Shown here: positions 44,079-53,277 of the stretch, piece after piece
Layout of the letters: the number at the start of each line of letters is the position of its first letter
Numbering within the stretch: position 1 is the stretch's first letter
From: Blastococcus sp. LR1
GTDB lineage: Bacteria > Actinomycetota > Actinomycetes > Mycobacteriales > Geodermatophilaceae
NCBI RefSeq assembly: GCF_020166105.1
Contig: NZ_JAIUJY010000004.1
Location: 310,001 to 374,000 of the forward strand
Direction of reading: 5' to 3'
DNA: 64,000 nucleotides
Translations under genes and position numbers: made by a program
The notes under the pieces: model-generated
Databases searched by the model: none
What the model was told of the DNA's origin: nothing
What the model saw: only the letters and a program-made list of their open reading frames with translations

Positions 44079-44313
44079 GCCGCGGCTGCAGCTCCTCGGC
44101 CGGGCGGGCTGCCACCTCTGCCTGACCGCGGCCGAGCAGCTGGCCCCGATCGCCGCCGCCGCGGGGCTGGCGGTGCACGACGTCGACGTGGACACCGATC
44201 CGGAGCTGCAGGCCGAGTACGGCGACCGGGTGCCGGTGCTGCTGCTCGACGGCCGCGAGCACGCGTACTTCACCCTCGACGTCCCCCGCCTCCGGAGGGA
44301 CCTGGGTCTGTAG
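44071..44313 (+). CDS. Glutaredoxin-like thiol-disulfide protein
   Basis: 80 residues of the thioredoxin fold with CHLC (C14, C17) and the cis-Pro loop RVPVLLLDGRE. It matches Rv0508, upstream of hemA in M. tuberculosis, and DUF836-type proteins. Likely a cytoplasmic thiol redox protein; partner unknown. GTG start inside the end of the ligase gene. Confidence 0.88.
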   Translation: MAEPRLQLLGRAGCHLCLTAAEQLAPIAAAAGLAVHDVDVDTDPELQAEYGDRVPVLLLDGREHAYFTLDVPRLRRDLGL

Positions 44314-44314
44314 C

Positions 44315-44337
44315 GGGCCCTGCAGGGGGTCCGTTCC
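44315..44337. repeat. Palindromic repeat, right-half fragment (copy 5)
   Basis: GGGCCCTGCAGGGGG then TCCGTTCC, close to the right end of copy 2 (GGGCCCTGCAAGGGGGCCGTTCC region). The left arm is missing. It begins 1 base after the glutaredoxin-like stop codon. Confidence 0.5.
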
Positions 44338-44433
44338 CCCCGTCCGGGTGGCCGCTGACCTGCGGTTACGGTGGTCTCCACCACAACCGTCCGCATTCGG
44401 CCTGGTCAGGCGGCCGTCGCCCCCTCGGCGACT

Positions 44434-44462
44434 TTGTTCCTGCGTTCACAAGCGGCTACCGT
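44434..44462 (+). promoter_or_regulatory. rex-hem promoter with overlapping Rex operator
   Basis: TTGTTC (44434-44439), 17-bp spacer, TACCGT (44457-44462). Bases 44434-44451 read TTGTTCCTGCGTTCACAA, matching the actinobacterial Rex operator TTGTGAACGCGTTCACAA at 14 of 18 positions, with a perfect right half. Rex binding would block the -35, giving autoregulation and NADH-responsive haem synthesis. Confidence 0.75.
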
Positions 44463-44559
44463 GGCGGACGCGAGCGCAGCTGCTGCTCGCGTCCCGATGT
44501 CGTAGACCCGCACCCGGCGCCCGCCGGGGGTTCCGGGTGCGACCGCTGTGGAGAGCCCC

Positions 44560-45222
44560 GTGATCCAGCCACGGCCCCGGACGATCCCGGAGGCCACCGT
44601 CGCTCGTCTCGCCGTGTACCTGCGGGTGCTGAGCGGTCTCGCCGACGGTGGCCGGACCACGGTCTCATCCGGTGAACTCGCCTCCGCAGCCGGTGTCAAC
44701 CCGGCCGGGCTGCGCAAGGACCTCTCGCACCTCGGCTCGTGCGGCGTCCGCGGGGTCGGCTACGAGGTCAGCGCGCTCCGCGAGCGGATCGCCCACGTGC
44801 TCGGCGCCGAGCAGTCGCGCGCCTGCGTGCTCGTCGGCATCGGCAACCTGGGCACCGCGCTGGCCGACTACGCGGGCTTCGGCAGTCGGGGATTCCGCTT
44901 CGTCGGCCTCTTCGACGCCTCCCCGGCCCAGGTGGGCCGGGAGATCGGCGGCCTGACGGTGCAGCCCATCAGCGAGCTGGAGTCCACCGTGACGGCGACC
45001 GACGCGGCCATCGGCGTCATCGCGACACCGGCCGACGTCGCCCAGTCGGTCTGCGACCGGCTGGCCGCGGCCGGGGTGAGGAGCATCTTGAACTTCGCCC
45101 CCGTGACCCTCACGCCTCCTCCGGGCGTCGACGTGCGCCCGGTCGACCTCTCCGTGGAGCTGCAGGTGCTGGCCTTCCTCGGCCAGCAGCGCACCGCCCG
45201 CGCGGCGGAGGTGACCGCGTGA
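44560..45222 (+). CDS. rex: Redox-sensing transcriptional repressor Rex
   Basis: 220 residues. A winged helix (about 10-75; IPEATVARLAVYLRVLSGL, LRKDLSHLGSCGVRGVGYEV) and an NAD(H)-binding Rossmann domain (VLVGIGNLGTALADYAGF) plus the C-terminal swapped helix. Rex releases DNA when NADH is high. GTG 44560 has GGAGAG four bases upstream; GTG 44548 is possible. The operator at 44434-44451 implies autoregulation. It overlaps hemA by GTGA, as in Streptomyces rex-hemACD. Confidence 0.95.
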   Translation: MIQPRPRTIPEATVARLAVYLRVLSGLADGGRTTVSSGELASAAGVNPAGLRKDLSHLGSCGVRGVGYEVSALRERIAHVLGAEQSRACVLVGIGNLGTALADYAGFGSRGFRFVGLFDASPAQVGREIGGLTVQPISELESTVTATDAAIGVIATPADVAQSVCDRLAAAGVRSILNFAPVTLTPPPGVDVRPVDLSVELQVLAFLGQQRTARAAEVTA

Positions 45223-46580
45223 GCCTGCTCGCGGTGGGCGTCAGCCACCAGACCGCTCCGGTCGCGCTGCTCGAGCAGTTCGCGATCGGCCCCGACGAGC
45301 GGGTGAAGTTCCTGCACGAGCTCGTCGGCAGCGACCACGTCAGCGAGGCCCTCGTGCTGGCCACGTGCAACCGCATCGAGGTGTTCGCCGAGGTCGACCG
45401 CTTCCACGGCGGCGTCACCGACGTCGGCCGGGTGCTCGCCCGCCAGGCGGGCGCCTCGGTGGAGGAGCTCTCCCCGTACGTGACCGTCCACTACGAGGAC
45501 CAGGCCGTCGAGCACCTCTTCACGGTGGCCGCGGGCCTGGACTCGATGGTCGTCGGCGAGACCCAGGTGCTCGGTCAGCTGCGCGCCGCCTACGCCCTGG
45601 CCCGCGACGAGGGCACGGTCGGCCGCGAACTGCACCCGGTGGCCCAGCGGGCGCTGCGCGTGGGCAAGCGCGTGCACTCCGAGACCGGCATCGACAAGGC
45701 CGGCGCCTCACTGGTGTCGGTCGCCCTCGACCGCGCCGAGGACCGGATCGGCAGCCTCGTCGGGCGCCCGGTGCTCGTCGTCGGCGCCGGCTCGATGGGT
45801 GCGCTGGCCGCCACCACGCTGGCCCGCCGCGGCGCCGACGTCGTCGTCAGCAGCCGGACCGAGGCCTCCGCCGCCCGGCTCGCCGAGACCATCGGTGGCC
45901 GCGCGGCCCCGCTGGACCGGATGGCCGAGGAGCTGGCCGCCGCCGACGTGCTGCTCACCTGCACCGGCGCCACCGGGCTCGTCGTCGGCACCGACCTGGT
46001 GGCCACCGCGATGTCGTCCAGGAGCGGGATCGGTCGCGAGGACCGCCCGCTGGTCGTCGTGGACCTGGCACTGCCCCGGGACGTCGACCCCGCCGTGGCC
46101 GCGCTGCCCGGCGTGCACGTGGTCGACCTCGCGCTGCTGCAGGGCGAGCGGGGCGTCGACGGCGACGGTCCCGTGGCGCTCGACGACATCAACAGCGCCC
46201 GCGCCATGATCGAGGCCGAGACCGCGCTGCTGCGGGCCGAGCGCCGTGCAGCGGAGGTCGCCCCGACCGTCTCCGCGCTGCGCTCGCAGGCCGCCGAGGT
46301 GGTCGACGCGGAGCTGCTGCGCCTGGCCGGCCGGCTGCCCGACCTCGACGCCCGCGCCCGGTCCGAGATCACCCGGACCGTCCGCCGGGTGGTCGACAAG
46401 CTGCTGCACGAGCCGACCGTGCGGGTGAAGGAACTGGCCGCCACCCCCGGCGGCACCGACTACGCGGGCGCGCTGCGGGCGCTGTTCGGCCTGGGCATCG
46501 ACGCCGACGTGACGCCGGGCGCCGGACGCCTGGCCGACGCCGTGACCGCCGACCCCGAGCGGCCCGGTGACGCGGCATGA
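45219..46580 (+). CDS. hemA: Glutamyl-tRNA reductase
   Basis: 453 residues. First enzyme of C5 tetrapyrrole synthesis; reduces glutamyl-tRNA to glutamate-1-semialdehyde. The catalytic Cys is in [34 protein letters not shown] and the NADPH motif [13 protein letters not shown] are clear. C-terminal dimer helices end around 410, followed by a disordered tail. Coupled at both ends (GTGA with rex, ATGA with hemC). Confidence 0.96.
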   Translation: MSLLAVGVSHQTAPVALLEQFAIGPDERVKFLHELVGSDHVSEALVLATCNRIEVFAEVDRFHGGVTDVGRVLARQAGASVEELSPYVTVHYEDQAVEHLFTVAAGLDSMVVGETQVLGQLRAAYALARDEGTVGRELHPVAQRALRVGKRVHSETGIDKAGASLVSVALDRAEDRIGSLVGRPVLVVGAGSMGALAATTLARRGADVVVSSRTEASAARLAETIGGRAAPLDRMAEELAAADVLLTCTGATGLVVGTDLVATAMSSRSGIGREDRPLVVVDLALPRDVDPAVAALPGVHVVDLALLQGERGVDGDGPVALDDINSARAMIEAETALLRAERRAAEVAPTVSALRSQAAEVVDAELLRLAGRLPDLDARARSEITRTVRRVVDKLLHEPTVRVKELAATPGGTDYAGALRALFGLGIDADVTPGAGRLADAVTADPERPGDAA

Positions 46581-47563
46581 CCGCCACCGAGCTGCAGGGA
46601 GTGCCGTCCGCGAGCGCGGTCCGCGGTGTGCCGTTGCGGCTGGGCACGCGCGCCAGCCAGCTCGCCCGGACCCAGTCGCAGACCGTCGCCGACGCCATCA
46701 CCGCGGCCACCGGTGTGCCGGTGGAGCTGGTCCTGATCAGCACCGAGGGCGACCGCTCCTCGGCCGCGATCGCCCAGCTCGGCGGCACCGGCGTCTTCGT
46801 CGCCGCGATCCGGCATGCCCTGCTGTCCGGCGAGGTGGATCTCGCCGTGCACAGCTACAAGGACCTGCCCACGGCGCCCGAGCCGGGGCTGATCCTCGCC
46901 GCGGTGCCCGCCCGCGAGGACCCGCGCGACGCGCTGGTGGCCCGGGACGGGCTCACGCTCGGCGAGCTGCCGGCCGGATCCCGCATCGGCACCGGCGCCC
47001 CGCGCCGGGTCGCCCAGCTGCGGGCGCTCGGACTGGGACTGGAGATCGTGCCGATCCGCGGCAACGTCGACACCAGGCTCGGCCGCGTCTCCGGCGCCGG
47101 CGACGGCCCGGGCGACCTCGACGCCGTCGTCCTGGCCCGCGCCGGGCTCAGCCGGATCGGCCGCCTCGCGCAGATCACCGAGACCCTCGACCCCCTCCAG
47201 GTGCTGCCCGCCCCCGCGCAGGGTGCGCTCGCCGTGGAGTGCCGGACCAGCGACGCCCGCACGCGGGAGCTGCTCGGCCGGCTCGAGGACGCCACGACGC
47301 GTGCCTGCGTCGTGGCCGAGCGCGCCACCCTGGCCGCGCTCGAGGCCGGCTGCAGCGCGCCGGTGGCCGCCTACGCCGAGGTCGCCGAGGGGGAGCAGGG
47401 CCTCGAGCTCTTCCTCCGTGCCTCGGTGACCGCGATCGACGGCAGCGACGGCGTCCGCGGCTCGCTGACCGGCCCGCTGGCCGACGCCGCCGCACTCGGC
47501 CGCGCGCTGGCCGCAGACCTGCTCGACCGCGGCGCGACCGAGCTCATGGCGGTGAGCGGATGA
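46577..47563 (+). CDS. hemC: Porphobilinogen deaminase
   Basis: 328 residues. Joins four porphobilinogens to hydroxymethylbilane. Blocks: [44 protein letters not shown] and the dipyrromethane-attachment Cys in [13 protein letters not shown]. Overlaps hemA (ATGA) and the small ORF before hemD (ATGA). Confidence 0.96.
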   Translation: MTATELQGVPSASAVRGVPLRLGTRASQLARTQSQTVADAITAATGVPVELVLISTEGDRSSAAIAQLGGTGVFVAAIRHALLSGEVDLAVHSYKDLPTAPEPGLILAAVPAREDPRDALVARDGLTLGELPAGSRIGTGAPRRVAQLRALGLGLEIVPIRGNVDTRLGRVSGAGDGPGDLDAVVLARAGLSRIGRLAQITETLDPLQVLPAPAQGALAVECRTSDARTRELLGRLEDATTRACVVAERATLAALEAGCSAPVAAYAEVAEGEQGLELFLRASVTAIDGSDGVRGSLTGPLADAAALGRALAADLLDRGATELMAVSG

Positions 47564-47676
47564 CCGCCGCCGCAGCGCTCGGCCCCGTGCCGCCCACCCA
47601 GACCCCCGCAACGGCCCGCACCCGGGCCATGACAGACGCCCGAGCAATTCGGGCCAGGATCAGGAGCACGCGATGA
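47560..47676 (+). CDS. 38-codon ORF bridging hemC and hemD
   Basis: The ATG overlaps the hemC stop (ATGA) and its own stop overlaps the hemD ATG (ATGA), so ribosomes could pass through without a break. The peptide is Ala/Arg/Thr/Pro-rich ([20 protein letters not shown], then RARIRSTR) with no helix motif or family. It may exist only to couple hemD translation to hemC; AGGAG inside it also serves hemD. Confidence 0.45.
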   Translation: MTAAAALGPVPPTQTPATARTRAMTDARAIRARIRSTR

Positions 47677-49217
47677 CGCGCTTCCGCAAGACCACAGGCC
47701 AGTCGGGCCGGGTCGTGTTCGTCGGAGCCGGACCCGGTGACCCCGGCATGCTCACCGCCCGCGCGACCGCAGCGCTGGCGGAGGCTGCCGTGGTGCTCGT
47801 CGACCCCGACGTGGCAGCGCCCCTCCAGGACGCCGTCCGCGAGGCGAACCCGGACACCGAGCTCACGCCGGTCTCCGGCGAGCCCGCCGACATCGCCAAG
47901 GGCGCCGTCGCCGCCGCGAAGAACGGCTCGGTCGTCGTCCGGCTGGTCGTCGGTGACCCCTACACCTCCGACGAGGTGATCAAGGAGGTCCTCTCGGTCG
48001 CCCGGACCTCGATCCCCTTCGACGTCGTGCCCGGCGTCGCGCCGTCGACCGCGGTCCCGGCCTTCGCCGGTGTCGCCATGGGCAGCACCAGCGTGAGCGC
48101 CGACCTGCGCAGCGGCGTCGACCTCACCGCCCTGGCCGGCGCCACCGCGGCGACCGGCGGGACGCTGGTCCTGCAGGGCACGGCCGAGGAGCTCCCGGAC
48201 GCCGCCGCGCGGCTGATCGAGGGCGGCCTGTCCGGCAGCACGCCGGTCGTCGTCACCCTCGGCGGCTCGGGCACCGGCCAGAAGAGCGTCGTCGCCAAGC
48301 TCGCCGCCGTGGCGGAGAAGACCGCCGGCCTCGACCCGCTCAGCGGAGCCGTCGTCGCCACGATCGGCTCGGTCGTCGACAAGCGCGCCCGCATGTCCTG
48401 GTGGGAGAGCCGGCCGCTGTTCGGCTGGCGGGTCCTGGTGCCGCGCACCAAGGACCAGGCCGGCGACATGAGCGACCGGCTGCGCGCCTACGGCGCCGTG
48501 CCGGTCGAGGTGCCGACGATCGCCGTCGAGCCGCCCCGCAGCCCCGCGCAGATGGACCGCGCCATCAAGGGCCTGGTCACCGGCCGCTACGGCTGGATCG
48601 TCTTCACCTCGGTGAACGCGGTGCGCGCCGTCCGCGAGAAGTTCGTCGAGCTCGGCCTGGACGCCCGCGCCTTCGCCGGTGTCAAGGTCGCCTGCGTCGG
48701 CGAGCAGACCGCCCAGGCGGTCCGCGACTTCGGCATCGTGCCCGAGCTGGTGCCCTCCGGCGAGCAGTCCAGCAACGGCCTGCTGGCCGACTTCCCGGAG
48801 TACGACGACGTCCTCGACCCGATCAACCGGGTGCTGCTGCCCCGGGCCGACATCGCGACCGAGACCCTCGCCGCCGGCCTGGTCGAGCGCGGCTGGGAGA
48901 TCGACGACGTCACCGCCTACCGCACCGTCCGGGCGGCCCCGCCGGCCGCGACGGTCCGCGAGGCGATCAAGGGCGGCGGGTTCGACGCGGTGTGCTTCAC
49001 CTCGTCCAGCACCGTCCGCAACCTGGTCGGCATCGCCGGCAAGCCGCACGCCAAGACCGTCGTCGCGGTGATCGGCCCCGCCACCGCCGCCAGCGCCCAG
49101 GAGTTCGGCCTGCGGGTGGACGTCCAGCCGGAGACGGCGGCCGTCGCGCCGCTGGTCGACGCGCTGGCGGAGTACGCGCTGTCGCTGCGCGAGGCGGCGG
49201 AGGACGAGGGCAAGTGA
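47673..49217 (+). CDS. hemD: Fused uroporphyrinogen-III methyltransferase-like / uroporphyrinogen-III synthase
   Basis: 514 residues. An N-terminal SUMT (CobA)-like domain (about 10-240; VVFVGAGPGDPGMLTARA, FDVVPGVAPSTA) is fused to a HemD domain (about 255-505; VLVPRTKDQAGDMSDRL, FTSVNAVRAVREKF, CFTSSSTVRNLV). HemD closes hydroxymethylbilane to uroporphyrinogen III. The CobA-like part lacks the usual GRGGEE stretch after GDP (here GDPYTSDEVIKE), so methyltransferase activity is doubtful. The fusion is normal in actinobacteria. Overlaps hemB by GTGA. Confidence 0.93.
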   Translation: MTRFRKTTGQSGRVVFVGAGPGDPGMLTARATAALAEAAVVLVDPDVAAPLQDAVREANPDTELTPVSGEPADIAKGAVAAAKNGSVVVRLVVGDPYTSDEVIKEVLSVARTSIPFDVVPGVAPSTAVPAFAGVAMGSTSVSADLRSGVDLTALAGATAATGGTLVLQGTAEELPDAAARLIEGGLSGSTPVVVTLGGSGTGQKSVVAKLAAVAEKTAGLDPLSGAVVATIGSVVDKRARMSWWESRPLFGWRVLVPRTKDQAGDMSDRLRAYGAVPVEVPTIAVEPPRSPAQMDRAIKGLVTGRYGWIVFTSVNAVRAVREKFVELGLDARAFAGVKVACVGEQTAQAVRDFGIVPELVPSGEQSSNGLLADFPEYDDVLDPINRVLLPRADIATETLAAGLVERGWEIDDVTAYRTVRAAPPAATVREAIKGGGFDAVCFTSSSTVRNLVGIAGKPHAKTVVAVIGPATAASAQEFGLRVDVQPETAAVAPLVDALAEYALSLREAAEDEGK

Positions 49218-50227
49218 GTGCCGACGGCGCTGGGGCGGGCGGGGCGAGTCGTGGCTTCGCGCGCGGGCGCCGGCTGCGGTCGACGCCCGCGCTCCGGCGG
49301 CTGACCGCGCAGACCCGGGTGGCTCCGGCCGACCTGGTGCTGCCGGTCTTCGTCAAGGAGGGCATCGACTCGCCGGTCCCGATCGGCTCGATGCCCGGCG
49401 TCGTCCAGCACTCGCACGGCTCGCTCCGGAAGGCGGCCGCCGAGGCGGCCGAGGCCGGGATCGGCGGGCTGATGCTCTTCGGCATCCCGTCGGAGAAGGA
49501 CCCCGTGGGGTCCCAGGCCGACGCCGCCGACGGCGTGGTGAACAAGGCGCTGCAGAACCTGCGGGCCGACCTGGGTGACGAGCTCGTGCTCATGGCCGAC
49601 CTGTGCCTGTGCGAGTACACCGACCACGGGCACTGCGGGATCGTCACGCCGGCCGGCGTGGTCGACAACGACCCGACGCTGGACCGGTACGCCGCGGTGG
49701 CCATCGCGCAGGCCCGGGCAGGCGCCCACCTGGTCGCCCCCAGCGGGATGATGGACGGCCAGGTCGCCGCCATCCGCGCGGGCCTGGACAGCGCCGCCTT
49801 CACCGAGGTGCCGATCCTGGCCTACGCCGCCAAGTACGCGTCGGGCTTCTACGGCCCGTTCCGCGAGGCGGCCGAGGGTGCTCCGCAGTTCGGTGACCGG
49901 TCGACGTACCAGATGGACCCGCCCAACGCCGACGAGGCGCTGCGCGAGGTGGCGCAGGACCTCGCCGAGGGTGCCGACGCCGTCATGGTCAAGCCGGCGT
50001 TGCCCTACCTCGACATCGTCCGCCAGGTCGCCGACGCGGTGCAGGTGCCGGTGAGCGCGTACCAGGTCAGCGGCGAGTACGCGATGGTCGAGGCGGCCGC
50101 CGCCAACGGCTGGATCGATCGCGAGCGCGCCATCCTGGAGACCCTCACCGCCATCCGGCGGGCCGGGGCCGGCCAGGTGCTCACCTACTGGGCCGTCGAG
50201 GCCGCCCGGCTGCTCGCCCGCGGCTGA
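49214..50227 (+). CDS. hemB: Delta-aminolevulinic acid dehydratase
   Basis: 337 residues. Condenses two ALA to porphobilinogen. The Cys-rich metal site is MADLCLCEYTDHGHCG, indicating a zinc-dependent form. Active-site lysines are in AYAAKYASGFYGPFR and VMVKPALPYLD. GTG start overlaps hemD. The N-terminal arm is short and Gly/Ala/Arg-rich. Confidence 0.96.
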   Translation: MSADGAGAGGASRGFARGRRLRSTPALRRLTAQTRVAPADLVLPVFVKEGIDSPVPIGSMPGVVQHSHGSLRKAAAEAAEAGIGGLMLFGIPSEKDPVGSQADAADGVVNKALQNLRADLGDELVLMADLCLCEYTDHGHCGIVTPAGVVDNDPTLDRYAAVAIAQARAGAHLVAPSGMMDGQVAAIRAGLDSAAFTEVPILAYAAKYASGFYGPFREAAEGAPQFGDRSTYQMDPPNADEALREVAQDLAEGADAVMVKPALPYLDIVRQVADAVQVPVSAYQVSGEYAMVEAAAANGWIDRERAILETLTAIRRAGAGQVLTYWAVEAARLLARG

Positions 50228-50231
50228 CCCG

Positions 50232-50702
50232 ATGACCGCGCCGGGGGAGGGCTACGTCGAGCGGGGTGGCTCCTGGCGTCCGGCGTGGGTCGCCGGCGGG
50301 TTCGCGGCGCTGTGCGTCGTCCTCGAGCTGGTGCTCCCCGGGCCGGACCTGCCGTTGTTCGCCTGGGCCGCGCTGGCCGTGGTGGTCGTCATCTCGACCT
50401 CCGGCAGTCTGGCCGGGCGCCGGCTCTTCACGGTGCGCGTCGAGGGGGCCGGCGACGGGAGCACGCTGAGCGTCGGCCGCGAGCGGGTGGCGCTGACCGA
50501 GGTCGACGCCGACCACCTGCGGGCGCTCGAGTCGGGGGTCGACGCGGGCGCCCCGGTGCTCGGCGGCGCCTGGTCGATCCCGAAGGGGAGCACCGGGTTG
50601 CCGCTGAAGCTGGCGGACGGGCGGACCGTGCTCGTTCCCACACGGGACCCGGACGCCCTGCGGGCAGCGTTGCTCACCGCGAAGGGGACACTGGAACCGT
50701 GA
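50232..50702 (+). CDS. Small membrane protein between hemB and hemL
   Basis: 156 residues. Two hydrophobic helices near the N-terminus (about 18-36 and 39-57), then a soluble beta-rich domain ([38 protein letters not shown]) resembling DUF3093 or PH-like membrane proteins, though not clearly either. Position matches Rv0513 after hemB. Function unknown. It overlaps hemL by GTGA. Confidence 0.75.
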   Translation: MTAPGEGYVERGGSWRPAWVAGGFAALCVVLELVLPGPDLPLFAWAALAVVVVISTSGSLAGRRLFTVRVEGAGDGSTLSVGRERVALTEVDADHLRALESGVDAGAPVLGGAWSIPKGSTGLPLKLADGRTVLVPTRDPDALRAALLTAKGTLEP

Positions 50703-52072
50703 CCTCGCCGGACAGCTCGCCCTTCCCCTACGAGGCGCCGGTGTCGGCCGGCCTCTTCGCCCGTGGCCAGGAGATCACCCCCGGCGGCGTGAACTCCCCG
50801 GTCCGCGCGTTCCAGGCCGTCGGCGGCACGCCGCGGTTCATGGTGGAGGCCTCCGGCCCCTGGATCACCGACGCCGACGGCCGCCGGTACGTGGACCTGG
50901 TCAGCTCCTGGGGGCCGATGCTCCTGGGCCACGCGCACCCCGCCGTCGTCGACGCCGTCGCCTCAGCCGCCCGCCGCGGGCTGTCCTTCGGTGCCCCCAC
51001 GGAGGGCGAGCTGGAGCTGGCCGAGGAGATCCGCGCCCGGGTCGCCCCGGTCGAGCGGGTACGGCTGGTCAACTCCGGCACCGAGGCGGTGCTGTCCGCC
51101 GTCCGGCTGGCGCGCGGCGCCACCGGCCGGCCGCTCCTGGTGAAGTTCGCCGGCAACTACCACGGCCACGTCGACGCGCTGCTCGCCTCCGCGGGCTCCG
51201 GCGTCGCCACCCTGGGCCTGCCCGACACCCCCGGCGTGACCACCGGTGCGGCCGCCGACACGATCGTGCTGCCCTACAACGACGTCGCCGCGGTCGAGGC
51301 GGTCTTCGCCGAGAAGGGCTCGCAGATCGCCGCGGTCATCAGCGAGGCGGCCGCCGGCAACATGGGCGTCGTCCCCCCGCTGGAGGGCTTCAACGCCGAA
51401 CTGCGCCGGATCACCGCCGCGCACGGCGCGCTGCTGATCCTGGACGAGGTCATGACCGGCTTCCGCGTCTCCCGGTCCGGTTGGTACGGCCTGGACCCGG
51501 TCGAGGCCGACCTCATGACCTTCGGCAAGGTCATGGGCGGCGGGCTGCCCGCCGCCGCCTTCGGTGGTCGCGCGGACCTGATGGCGCACCTCGCGCCGAG
51601 CGGGCCGGTCTACCAGGCCGGCACGCTGTCCGGGAACCCGGTCGCGGTGGCCGCCGGGCTGGCCACGCTGCGGAACTGCACCGACGAGGTCTACGCGCAC
51701 TGCGACGAGGTCTCGGCCGTGCTCCGCGGGGCCGCCTCCGCCGCGCTCTTCGCCGCCGGCGTGCCGCACCGCGTGCAGACGGCCGGCAACATGTTCTCGA
51801 TCTTCTTCGTGCCCGATGAGCGCCAGGTGCGGAACTACGACGACGCGAGGACCCAGGACGTCGCCCGCTACACCGCCTTCTTCCACGCGCTGCTCGCGCG
51901 CGGCGTCTACCTGCCGCCGTCGGCGTTCGAGTCGTGGTTCGTCAACGCGCAGCTCGGCGGCGAGGCCCTCGACCGCGTGCTCGAGGCGCTGCCCGCGGCC
52001 GCCCGGGCCGCCGCCGCGGTCTCCGGCGACGGGCAGCCGGCCGACCAGGACCTCTCCGAGGTGAGCTCGTGA
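50699..52072 (+). CDS. hemL: Glutamate-1-semialdehyde 2,1-aminomutase
   Basis: 457 residues, class III PLP enzyme that makes ALA from glutamate-1-semialdehyde. Motifs: [54 protein letters not shown] and the PLP lysine in [17 protein letters not shown]. The unusual gap from hemA-hemB in mycobacteria (Rv0513 to Rv0524) is closed here, so all C5-pathway genes are contiguous. Overlaps both neighbours (GTGA). Confidence 0.96.
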   Translation: MTSPDSSPFPYEAPVSAGLFARGQEITPGGVNSPVRAFQAVGGTPRFMVEASGPWITDADGRRYVDLVSSWGPMLLGHAHPAVVDAVASAARRGLSFGAPTEGELELAEEIRARVAPVERVRLVNSGTEAVLSAVRLARGATGRPLLVKFAGNYHGHVDALLASAGSGVATLGLPDTPGVTTGAAADTIVLPYNDVAAVEAVFAEKGSQIAAVISEAAAGNMGVVPPLEGFNAELRRITAAHGALLILDEVMTGFRVSRSGWYGLDPVEADLMTFGKVMGGGLPAAAFGGRADLMAHLAPSGPVYQAGTLSGNPVAVAAGLATLRNCTDEVYAHCDEVSAVLRGAASAALFAAGVPHRVQTAGNMFSIFFVPDERQVRNYDDARTQDVARYTAFFHALLARGVYLPPSAFESWFVNAQLGGEALDRVLEALPAAARAAAAVSGDGQPADQDLSEVSS

Positions 52073-52704
52073 GCGAGCAGACCACCGTGCACCTGCTCCG
52101 CCACGGCGAGGTGCACAACCCCGGCGGGGTCCTCTACGGCCGGCTGCCCGGCTTCCGGCTCTCCACCGCCGGTGAGGGGATGGCCGAGCGCGCCGCCGCC
52201 TGGTTCGCCGGTCACGACGTCACCCATGTCGTGTCCAGCCCGCTGGAGCGGGCGCAGCAGACCGCCCGGCCGCTGGCCGAGGCCACCGGCCTGGAGGTGA
52301 CGCTCGACGAGCGGACCATCGAGGCCGGGAACGCGTTCGAGGGCATGGCCGTCGCCGGCGGCGCCGGGGTGTTCCGCGCCCCGCGCAACTGGTGGAAGCT
52401 GCGCAACCCCTTCCAGCCGTCGTGGGGCGAGCCCTACGTGGAGATCGCCGCGCGGATGATCGCCGCGGTCGAGGCCGCCCGTGACGCCGCCCGCGGGCAC
52501 GAGGCCGTGCTGGTCAGCCACCAGCTGCCGATCTGGACGACCCGGCTGCACCTCGAGGGCCGGCGGTACCTGCACGACCCGCGGCGCCGGGAGTGCGCGC
52601 TGGCAAGCGTCACGTCGATCACCTACGACGGCGACCGGCTGCGCGGCATCTCCTACGCCGAGCCCGCCGGCGCCACCGATCCGGATGCGGTGCCAGGGGC
52701 ATGA
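52069..52704 (+). CDS. Histidine phosphatase family protein
   Basis: 211 residues. The phospho-acceptor His is in [12 protein letters not shown] and the second catalytic block is [10 protein letters not shown]. It matches Rv0525, also after hemL. The substrate is unknown; several phosphatases of this type act on sugar phosphates or nucleotide loops. Coupled to hemL and to the TlpA-like gene (ATGA). Confidence 0.88.
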   Translation: MSEQTTVHLLRHGEVHNPGGVLYGRLPGFRLSTAGEGMAERAAAWFAGHDVTHVVSSPLERAQQTARPLAEATGLEVTLDERTIEAGNAFEGMAVAGGAGVFRAPRNWWKLRNPFQPSWGEPYVEIAARMIAAVEAARDAARGHEAVLVSHQLPIWTTRLHLEGRRYLHDPRRRECALASVTSITYDGDRLRGISYAEPAGATDPDAVPGA

Positions 52705-53276
52705 GGAGAGCCGCACTCGCCCTGCTGGCCGGGGTCCTGCTCACCGGCTGCTCCACCGGAGCCGACGCCGTCGACGTCAACAACGGTGGGCAGTTCCGCT
52801 ACGTCGCGGGCACCCCGCGCGGGGAGGTGATCCCCCCCGAGGAGCGGGCCTCGGCCCCGGAGTTCTCCGGCACGCTGCTGGGCGGCGGGGAGTTCGTCTC
52901 CACCGAGCTCGACGGCGACGTCGCCGTGCTCAACTTCTGGGGCTCCTGGTGCCCGCCCTGCCGGGTGGAGACGCCGGAGTTCCAGGAGGTCTACGCCGAC
53001 GTCCGCGACGAGGGCGTGGAGTTCGTGGGCATCAACGTGAAGGAGACCAGCGACCAGTTCGCGGTCGCCTTCGTCGAGAAGTTCGGCATCGAGTTCCCGT
53101 CGGTCTACGACCCCCGCGGCGAGGTGGCCCTCGCTTTCCGGGACTACCCGGCGACCGCGATCCCGTCGACCATCGTGCTCGACCGCGAGGGGCGGGTCGC
53201 CGCCGTCTACACCGCGGAGGTGTCGCAGGAGGACCTGCGCAGCACCCTGGACCTCGTGCTGGCGGAAGGGGCCTGA
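52701..53276 (+). CDS. resA: TlpA/ResA-like thioredoxin lipoprotein
   Basis: 191 residues. A lipoprotein signal with lipobox LLTGC (C17) predicts anchoring outside the cytoplasmic membrane. The redox pair is CPPC (C84, C87) in LNFWGSWCPPC; the cis-Pro loop is AIPSTIVLD. It probably keeps apocytochrome c haem-binding cysteines reduced, drawing electrons from CcdA next door. Matches Rv0526. Confidence 0.93.
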   Translation: MRRAALALLAGVLLTGCSTGADAVDVNNGGQFRYVAGTPRGEVIPPEERASAPEFSGTLLGGGEFVSTELDGDVAVLNFWGSWCPPCRVETPEFQEVYADVRDEGVEFVGINVKETSDQFAVAFVEKFGIEFPSVYDPRGEVALAFRDYPATAIPSTIVLDREGRVAAVYTAEVSQEDLRSTLDLVLAEGA

Positions 53277-53277
53277 C

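Noticed and set aside
41358-44396. Minus-strand open frame of 1012 codons across the sigma and ligase genes
   Set aside because: Frame shadow: overlaps the BldN-type sigma and the acyl-CoA ligase, and the product is compositionally biased without motifs.
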